From assembly GCA_963703235.1 (NCBI GenBank), contig OY969802.1, forward strand, positions 1,302,001 through 1,366,000: a DNA stretch of 64,000 bases, given 5' to 3'. The position numbers were made by a program, and so were the translations under genes. Shown piece by piece: positions 59,110-64,000 of this stretch (the first letter of the stretch is position 1; every line of letters starts with the position of its first letter). The notes under the pieces are model-generated. The model was not told where the DNA came from, made no database searches, and worked only from the letters and a program-made list of their open reading frames with translations. This DNA is from VRUE01 sp963703235. GTDB lineage: Bacteria > Actinomycetota > Thermoleophilia > Solirubrobacterales > 70-9.

Positions 59110-60457
59110 CCCCTCCCCCATCCGGTTCGATCTCGGCGCCGACGCCGCCGTCGGCGAAGCGCAGTCTGACGCGCCCCGCGGCGACGGCGGCTGCGGCGCT
59201 GGTCACCGGCTTCCCGGTCGCGTCTTCGGCGAGCGCGTAGCCGCGCTCCAGGGTCCGCTCCGGCTCGTGGGCACGCAGTGCCATCGCGACACGGCGAAGC
59301 GCTTCCCGGCGCTGGCGCAACGAGGCGGTGGCGGAACGCTCCAGGGCACGCGAGCGACGGCGGTTGAGAGCCTCCTCCGAAGCGCTTCCGGTGGCCGCTC
59401 GACGTGCAGTGCGGTCGAGGACGACGAGCGCGATCCGACGCTGGAACGAAGCACGCTCGGCCACGCCCCGCTCGGCGGCGGCCCGAATCTCCCGGGTCTT
59501 CTGGTTGAGCGCGGCACGCTCCCGCCGCAGTGCCCGAGCCGGCCCGCGTGCCAGCGCCGCCAGGTGCCGAGTGCGGGCCCCCACCGCACCTTCGCCGGAG
59601 CGGTGCAGGGAAGCAGCGCAGCGCTCCAGCCGCTGGCGCGCGACGTTGCAGTCGAGCGGCACCGCCGCCTCGGCGGCGTGGGTCGGGGTCGAGCAGGCGA
59701 CCGCGGCGACGTCGTCGATCAGGGTCGAGTCCCGCTCGTGCCCGATCGCGCTGATCACCGGCACCCGCAGCAGCGCCACCGTGCGACAGAGGGTCTCGTC
59801 GCAGAAGGCCCAGAGGTCGGCGAGGCTGCCGCCGCCGCGAGTGACGACGATCGCCTCGACCTCGGGCCGCGCCGCCAGCTCTTGGATCGCGCCGGCGATC
59901 GCCGGCGCGGCGCGTCGGTCCTGAACGGGAGCGAAGGCCCAGACGACGGCGCCCGCCCAACCGCGGCGTTGCAGGCCGGCGAGGAGATCGCGCCGGGCGG
60001 CGCCGGTCTCGGCGGTGACGACGCCGATCGTCTTCGGCAGGCACGGCCGGCCGAGCTGCTTCTGCAGCTCGAACAGCCCCTCGGCGCGGAGCTGCTTGCG
60101 CAGGGCGTCGAGCCGGGCGAGCAGATCCCCCTCGCCCGCCAGACGCACCTGCGTGGCGCGGAAAAAGAACGCGGGCGAAGCCTGAGCGCTACCGCGGTAG
60201 TAATCCGGCCCACCGCCGATTACGACTTCCGAGCCATCTCGGAGCCCTCCCTCTGGAAGGTCGAGTTTCTCCAGGTCGTTGAGCCAGATCGCACACGGCA
60301 CAGCACCCTCCGGATCGCGCAGCTCGAAGTAAGCCTGAGCTTTGCTGCGGCTGAGGCCCGTCACCTCGCCGATCAGCGAGACCCGCGCACGCCGCCGCAT
60401 CTCCTCCTCGAGCTTGCGTGCGTAGCGGCCGACCGGGAACGGACCGGGCATGTCCAT
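59093..60457 (-). CDS. xseA: Exodeoxyribonuclease VII large subunit
   Basis: XseA (454 residues) is the catalytic subunit of exonuclease VII. It has an N-terminal OB-fold (RVSLIGEVTGLSRSKAQAYF, ELRDPEGAVPCAIWL), then the catalytic domain with IGVVTAETGAARRDLLAGLQ, VEAIVVTRGGGSLADLWAFC and ISAIGHERDSTLIDDVAAVA followed by STPTHAAEAAVP. The C-terminal half is a long Arg-rich coiled coil that binds XseB, and it ends with ERGYALAEDATGKPV. The family's GRGGGS reads TRGGGS here. It heads the xseA-xseB unit. Confidence 0.94.
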   Translation of the reverse strand: MDMPGPFPVGRYARKLEEEMRRRARVSLIGEVTGLSRSKAQAYFELRDPEGAVPCAIWLNDLEKLDLPEGGLRDGSEVVIGGGPDYYRGSAQASPAFFFRATQVRLAGEGDLLARLDALRKQLRAEGLFELQKQLGRPCLPKTIGVVTAETGAARRDLLAGLQRRGWAGAVVWAFAPVQDRRAAPAIAGAIQELAARPEVEAIVVTRGGGSLADLWAFCDETLCRTVALLRVPVISAIGHERDSTLIDDVAAVACSTPTHAAEAAVPLDCNVARQRLERCAASLHRSGEGAVGARTRHLAALARGPARALRRERAALNQKTREIRAAAERGVAERASFQRRIALVVLDRTARRAATGSASEEALNRRRSRALERSATASLRQRREALRRVAMALRAHEPERTLERGYALAEDATGKPVTSAAAAVAAGRVRLRFADGGVGAEIEPDGGGDERDA

Positions 60458-60466
60458 ATGCCCAGG

Positions 60467-60817
60467 CTAACCGGGTGGCGCGTCACCGCCGTTCCAGCGC
60501 TGGGCCCATGCCTGCAGCTCCGCGATCGCCGGGCGCAGCCCCGCCCCACGCTCGGTCAGCGAGTAGGTGACCCGCACCGGCGAGCCCGGTTCGACCTCGC
60601 GCTCCACCAGCCCCTCGCCCTCCAGCTCCCGCAGGCGCTGGGAGAGGAGACGGTCGGAGAGGCCCGGCACCGCCTTGACCAGCTCCCCGAAGCGCATCGG
60701 CCCCTCTGTCAGAGCGCAGACGATCGCCCCGGTCCAACGCTTGCCGATCAACTCGATCGCCGCGTGAAAATGAGGACAGACGCCGGCCGACCTCTCTTTG
60801 CTCGACGTCGCTTCCAC
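60467..60817 (-). CDS. HxlR-type winged-helix regulator
   Basis: A 116-residue HxlR-family regulator. It has CPHFHAAIELIGKRWTGAIV, then MRFGELVKAVPGLSDRLLSQ and RLRELEGEGLVERE, the classic winged helix, with a single N-terminal cysteine (VCPHF) of the kind that senses oxidants or electrophiles in this family. The GTG start at 60817 is the likely one. An insertion element begins 32-40 bases upstream of the start codon, inside or just before its promoter region. Target unknown. Confidence 0.9.
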   Translation of the reverse strand: MEATSSKERSAGVCPHFHAAIELIGKRWTGAIVCALTEGPMRFGELVKAVPGLSDRLLSQRLRELEGEGLVEREVEPGSPVRVTYSLTERGAGLRPAIAELQAWAQRWNGGDAPPG

Positions 60818-60848
60818 GCTGCAGGAGCTTACTGAACGTAAGTGACGG

Positions 60849-60874
60849 GCCTGCTTGGTGGTGGGTCAGTTTGA
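60849..60874. repeat. Left element boundary: target duplication plus terminal inverted repeat
   Basis: The 8-base direct repeat GCCTGCTT (60849-60856) is followed at once by GGTGGTGGGTCAGTTTGA (60857-60874), whose exact reverse complement ends the element at 62152-62169. The next base inward differs between the ends. Confidence 0.9.
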
Positions 60875-60909
60875 GCAGGAGCGCGCTCTCTACCCTGGCT
60901 GACGCTGGA

Positions 60910-61365
60910 CTACGGCCCCTTGAGGCTCTTCGGGAATTCGCATATCTCTAGCACCGATCCGTCGTCTCGATTCAGAAACCTCACGTCAAAGGCGGCGAAG
61001 AAGTCGCTTTGCCCCAGCAGGAGCGTGTCGGTGTCAGCAAAGACAAGGTCCATCGCAAAGAGAGGCCCCCACGGAACGAAATCGCCCTCGTCAGGATCGG
61101 GCAGCACGATCTGGCCGTTGATAGCGACGCCCTGCGGAGACCAGGTGTCGAATATGTCGCCGACGGCCGATTCGCCTCTCTTGGCTGCTTTGGCTAGGTC
61201 GGAAGGGGCGAGTCCCAGGTTTTGGGCAAACATCATTGGACACAGGCTTTTCTCGGACCCGCTGTCCACGTCTCCAACGATCCTTTTCCAGCCGCTCGCA
61301 GTCTCAAGCTGGACAGAAACTTGCGGCACGGTCCCTCGCGCATAGCTGAGGCTGAGGACTGCCAA
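60910..61365 (-). CDS. Retropepsin-like aspartyl protease-fold protein (passenger gene)
   Basis: A 151-residue protein with the pattern of bacterial retroviral-type aspartyl proteases. It has GDVDSGSEKSLCPMMFAQNL (DSGS in place of the DTGA active site), GVAINGQIVLPDPDEGDF and the second strand LLLGQSDFFAAFDVRFLNRD, typical of LLGxxDFFxxFxVxF. A single Asp motif implies a homodimer if active. Base composition is lower in GC than the neighbours. It is the only intact gene in the insertion element, oriented away from its right end. Role unknown. Confidence 0.75.
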   Translation of the reverse strand: MAVLSLSYARGTVPQVSVQLETASGWKRIVGDVDSGSEKSLCPMMFAQNLGLAPSDLAKAAKRGESAVGDIFDTWSPQGVAINGQIVLPDPDEGDFVPWGPLFAMDLVFADTDTLLLGQSDFFAAFDVRFLNRDDGSVLEICEFPKSLKGP

Positions 61366-61756
61366 CCTAGCCCTTGAGTTTTCCGTCGGCAGGAAGCTGT
61401 GGAATACTTCTGCTCGGTCGACGTGACGAAGGGAATGACCTTGAAGAAGACCGTTTCACAAGGACCAATCTCCCGAGACGCTACAAAGCGGCATTCGGGG
61501 AAGTGGGTTGCACTTCGAGGAAGCCGAGTAGCTGCCTCCGCCCCCAGCTATGGGCAATTGCAAGGCAATCCACGGGTGCGTGAGACCGATGTCGTCTATC
61601 ACGTTCCCCCCGCGGATACCCAGCACTTTCTCGCGACGCGCAGCAAATAGCCGGGTTTTCGTCCCTGCATAGGCCACTGCGGGGGCTGGGGTGAGATTTA
61701 GCGTCCAACGTCATCTCCTTTGCCCGCGCGAGCTAGGGGAAAGCGGGCGAACTCAT
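61366..61756. other. Element interior without a recognisable gene
   Basis: About 390 bases between the passenger gene and the transposase tail. Short ORFs on both strands exist (for example 61399-61650 plus and 61456-61677 minus) but show no family resemblance and no good ribosome-binding site. The stretch probably holds decayed element sequence and the promoter of the passenger gene. Confidence 0.5.
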
Positions 61757-62119
61757 CTATATGTCGAACTCAGCGGTTTCTAGCAAGCGCCTAGGACGGA
61801 AACGCAACAAGCCCTCGGTCCCCACCGAGGGCTTGTTGTTCAAGCGTTCGACAAGACGCTCACGTTGGACGACTGAGACTCTTTCAAGAGCGTCGGACGC
61901 TTCCCTAGTCAGCAACGCGGCGATCTCTTCCAGAGACCAGACGTGATCGGCCACGCCAGCAGCCATCGCGGGCGTTCGGGGGTAGCGCTCCTTGAGCGCT
62001 TGGTGGAGCCGGGCGAAGTTGTAGTGCATGAAGTGCAGAGAGACCGCGTGCGCCAGATTCTCGACCTTGCGTGAGAAGCCGTTCGTCAGCCGCGTGAAGC
62101 GCCGCATCCCCATGCGCAT
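61757..62119 (-). pseudogene. C-terminal fragment of an IS1-family transposase
   Basis: The text MRRFTRLTNGFSRKVENLAH, then AVSLHFMHYNFARLHQALKE, PRTPAMAAGVADHVWSLEEI is the end of IS1-type transposases (catalytic-core C-terminus with the HYNF and TPAMAAG blocks). Only about 120 residues remain, and the frame starts 33-50 bases from the right terminal repeat, so the N-terminal DNA-binding half and most catalytic acids are gone. The frame runs on through a hairpin terminator into RLLETAEFDI, presumably the natural tail. Confidence 0.8.
61805..61838 (-). terminator. Strong hairpin at the end of the transposase fragment
   Basis: CAACAAGCCCTCGGT (61805-61819) and ACCGAGGGCTTGTTG (61824-61838) are perfect 15-bp arms around a CCCC loop. 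It occurs inside the final codons of the transposase fragment frame. It may protect the element from read-through transcription in either direction. Confidence 0.75.
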
Positions 62120-62151
62120 CGTGAGGAATTGACCGGGCGAACTAGGCCAAA

Positions 62152-62177
62152 TCAAACTGACCCACCACCGCCTGCTT
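62152..62177. repeat. Right element boundary: terminal inverted repeat plus target duplication
   Basis: TCAAACTGACCCACCACC (62152-62169) is the exact reverse complement of the left end, followed by the second copy of GCCTGCTT (62170-62177). The MarP-like gene begins 12 bases further on. Confidence 0.9.
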
Positions 62178-62188
62178 GGATTCCCTCC

Positions 62189-63331
62189 GTGACCGTTCTC
62201 GACTGGGCGATCGTCGCCTTCACGCTGGCGCTGGCCCTGTGGGGGTACAGACAGGGGCTGATCGTCGGCGCGCTGACGCTGGTGGGGTTCGCCGCCGGGG
62301 GCTTCGCGGGCAGCAGGATCGGGCCGCTGCTGCTGACCGAGGGGTCGGAGTCGCCCTACGCGCCGCTGTTCGCGGCGCTGGGGGCGCTGCTGGTCGGCGC
62401 CCTGGTCGCCGTCACCCTGGAGGGACTGGCGCTGGGGATGCGGGCGCGGTTGATCCGGGGCCGGACGCTGAGCCTGGCGGACGGCGCTGCCGGGGCGGTC
62501 CTGGTCGCCGCCGTGGCCCTCGGGCTGGCCTGGGTCTTCGGCGCGGTCGCGCTGCATGTGCCCGGGACCGGGCAGCTGCGCGCCGACGTGCAGCGCTCGA
62601 CGATCCTGCGCAACCTCAACGATCTGCTTCCCCCTTCGGGCCCGGTGCTGAGGGCGCTCAACCGGGTCGACCCCGCCCCTTCGATCGCCGGGCCGACGGC
62701 GCCGGTGGCACCGCCCGACGCGGCGATCGCCGACGACCCCGAGGTGCTGAACGCCGGCCCCTCGGTGGTGCGGGTGCTGGGCACCGCCTGCGGACTCGGG
62801 GTCGAGGGCTCTGGCTGGGTAGCCACGCCGAACCTGGTCGTCACCAACGCCCACGTCGTCGCCGGCCAGGACGACACGACCGTGACCACCGGCGAAGGAG
62901 CAGAGCTCGACGCCTTCGCCGTCCACTACGACCCCGGCAACGATCTCGCGCTGCTCCGCATCGAGGTCCCGGTCCCCGCCCTGCCGATCGCCGCCAACCC
63001 CCGCGCCGGTCAGTCGGGCGCGGTGCTCGGCTATCCGGAAAACGGCCCGTATGCGCTGACGCCCGCCCGCCTCGGCGACACCCGCACCGTCCTCAGCGAG
63101 GATTCCTACGGGCGCGGCCCCTTCGAACGCAGCATCGCCTTCCTGCGTGGCAGCGTCCGCAGCGGCAACTCCGGCGGCCCGCTGGTCGACCCGCGCGGCC
63201 GGGTCCTCGCCACCGTCTTCGCCGCGACCACCTCCGGCCCCACCGGCGGCTTCGCGATCCCCAACGAAGTCGTGCAACAAGCTCTGGGCGAAGCCTCCAC
63301 CTCGGTCGACACCGGTCCCTGCACGGGCTGA
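62189..63331 (+). CDS. MarP-like membrane-anchored serine protease (CvpA plus trypsin domains)
   Basis: A 380-residue protein. The N-terminal half has four membrane helices of the CvpA type (LDWAIVAFTLALALWGYRQG, LIVGALTLVGFAAGGFAGSR, further segments to about residue 125). The C-terminal half is a chymotrypsin-fold protease with VTNAHVVAGQDDTTV (His), DPGNDLALLRI (Asp) and VRSGNSGGPLVDPRG (Ser). Mycobacterial MarP of the same layout gives acid and oxidative-stress resistance and cleaves cell-wall hydrolases. The GTG at 62189 starts the first helix; longer in-frame ORF text upstream belongs to the insertion element. The element therefore sits directly against this gene's leader. Confidence 0.9.
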   Translation: MTVLDWAIVAFTLALALWGYRQGLIVGALTLVGFAAGGFAGSRIGPLLLTEGSESPYAPLFAALGALLVGALVAVTLEGLALGMRARLIRGRTLSLADGAAGAVLVAAVALGLAWVFGAVALHVPGTGQLRADVQRSTILRNLNDLLPPSGPVLRALNRVDPAPSIAGPTAPVAPPDAAIADDPEVLNAGPSVVRVLGTACGLGVEGSGWVATPNLVVTNAHVVAGQDDTTVTTGEGAELDAFAVHYDPGNDLALLRIEVPVPALPIAANPRAGQSGAVLGYPENGPYALTPARLGDTRTVLSEDSYGRGPFERSIAFLRGSVRSGNSGGPLVDPRGRVLATVFAATTSGPTGGFAIPNEVVQQALGEASTSVDTGPCTG

Positions 63332-63358
63332 CATCTGTCATCACTAAGTTTCCGCCCA

Positions 63359-64000
63359 GTGAAAGACCTGTCACCCGATGTGGAGCGGCGTCGTCGGCTG
63401 GTGACCCGCACCCTGCCGCTGAGCGCGATCGCCCTCGTCGCTTTCGCCTGGGGCGCGGCCACCGGCAGCCCGGGGTCGCCCGAGAAGGAGGTGGCCGAGC
63501 GCTTTGCCCAGGCCTGGGAGCGGAAGGACTTCGACGCGATGTACCGCGAGCTGAACGACGCGTCGCGGCGCTCGATCGCCGCGCCCGACTTCGCCACCGC
63601 CTACCGCGAGGCGGCCGAGGTCGCGACGCTGCGCGCGCTGACGGCCGACGATCCCGGCGACCCGGTCGAGCGTGCCGGCACGACGATCGTCCCGGTCGAC
63701 CTGGAAGCCGGCACCGTCGCCTTCGGCCAGGTCGAGGCCGTGCTGGAGCTGCCCGTTGCCGACGGCGGCATCGCCTGGCACCAGAGCCTCGTCTTCCCGG
63801 GCCTGCGCCGGGGCGAGCACCTGGAGAGCCGGGTGGAGCTGTCTCGCCGGGCGTCGATCCTGGCGATCGACGGGACGGCGCTTGCCGAAGGCCCGGCCGA
63901 AGCCCGCGAACACCCGCTCGGCAGCGCCGCGATCGACGTCAGCGGCGAAGTCGGGATGGCCGCGGAAGAAGACCTACCGGCGCTGGCCCGCCACGGATTC
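63359..64000 (+). CDS. Penicillin-binding transpeptidase, N-terminal part (partial)
   Basis: The first 214 codons of a gene cut by the window edge. A short cytoplasmic Arg-rich tip and one membrane helix (TRTLPLSAIALVAFAWGAAT) lead into an NTF2-like MecA_N-type domain: EKEVAERFAQAWERKDFDAM, then YRELNDASRR, and a following linker region LSRRASILAIDGTALAEGPA that begins the dimerisation domain of class-B penicillin-binding proteins. It would cross-link peptidoglycan. The GTG at 63359 precedes the only suitable N-terminus. It follows the MarP-like gene by 27 bases. Confidence 0.85.
   Translation, partial: MKDLSPDVERRRRLVTRTLPLSAIALVAFAWGAATGSPGSPEKEVAERFAQAWERKDFDAMYRELNDASRRSIAAPDFATAYREAAEVATLRALTADDPGDPVERAGTTIVPVDLEAGTVAFGQVEAVLELPVADGGIAWHQSLVFPGLRRGEHLESRVELSRRASILAIDGTALAEGPAEAREHPLGSAAIDVSGEVGMAAEEDLPALARHGF

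Larger units (their letters stand above)
60857..62169. mobile_element. IS1-like element, transposase-deleted, with a passenger gene
   Basis: The 1313-bp element has 18-bp perfect terminal inverted repeats (GGTGGTGGGTCAGTTTGA) and is flanked by an exact 8-bp target duplication GCCTGCTT. IS1-family elements typically make 8-9 bp duplications. Inside are a roughly 120-codon transposase tail of IS1 type starting close to the right end, a strong hairpin terminator, a 390-base stretch without clear genes, and a 151-codon retropepsin-like passenger gene. The N-terminal part of the transposase is missing, so movement would need a transposase supplied elsewhere. It lies between the HxlR regulator and the MarP-like gene. 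Confidence 0.85.

Noticed and set aside
61399..61650. 83-codon plus-strand ORF inside the insertion element
   Set aside because: There is no recognisable domain and no convincing start or ribosome-binding site; it is treated as decayed element sequence.

Overview
The window is high-GC, gene-dense bacterial DNA. It fits an actinobacterium of the Thermoleophilia/Solirubrobacterales type. Reasons: the CysO/Mec/CysM/MoeZ cysteine route, a SUF system carrying a Rieske protein, many GTG and TTG starts, a collagen-like secreted protein, and giant secreted repeat proteins ending in a VNSxxLC-type tail. The taxon is an inference from gene content; no rRNA or tRNA gene is visible.

Layout. 1-5.1 kb: the end of an unknown gene, nadB (NAD synthesis) and a hydantoinase/oxoprolinase pair (hyuA, hyuB) separated by a perfect 18-bp hairpin. 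5.2-6.7 kb: a DUF1802 protein and a peptidase-like protein. 6.7-10.9 kb (minus strand): a cysteine module using a sulfur-carrier protein (moeZ, cysO, cysM, mec), split by an ImmA/IrrE peptidase plus a small membrane protein. moeZ and cysM share an identical 20-base promoter/operator. 11-12.3 kb: two small regulators, then gene relics. 12.3-19.7 kb (minus): three secreted proteins. 20-23.5 kb: htpX, then a NarL-type two-component pair interrupted by an AbiEi/DUF559 gene. 23.5-33.3 kb: an MFS pump and the SUF iron-sulfur system in two blocks (rrf2-sufC-sufS-sufU and Rieske-sufB-sufD); sufU carries an apparent frameshift. A SufT-like gene lies at 47.3 kb.

33.4-37.7 kb: a sugar ABC importer (binding protein and two permeases, no ATPase) coupled to a debranching-type glycosidase. 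37.7-40.9 kb (minus): a heme-oxygenase-fold protein, small membrane proteins, a cupredoxin and a polytopic membrane protein. 41-49.8 kb: a thioredoxin-fold protein without CxxC, ispH, a wax-ester/triacylglycerol synthase, fxsA, a secreted cupredoxin with a multicopper oxidase, GNAT and HAD proteins and hypotheticals. 49.9-56.6 kb: AddB/AddA-like recombination nuclease-helicase. 56.7-60.8 kb: an MMPL exporter, xseAB and an HxlR regulator. 60.85-62.18 kb: an insertion element with 18-bp terminal inverted repeats and an 8-bp target duplication, holding only the tail of an IS1-type transposase plus a retropepsin-like passenger gene. 62.2-64 kb: a MarP-like membrane serine protease and the start of a penicillin-binding protein.

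The most distinctive features are the shared operator and the CysO protein ending GG-R in the cysteine module, the boundary-complete but transposase-deleted element, and several long stem-loops between genes, two of which share the core TTGACC-N3-CCATAG-N3-GGTCAA.
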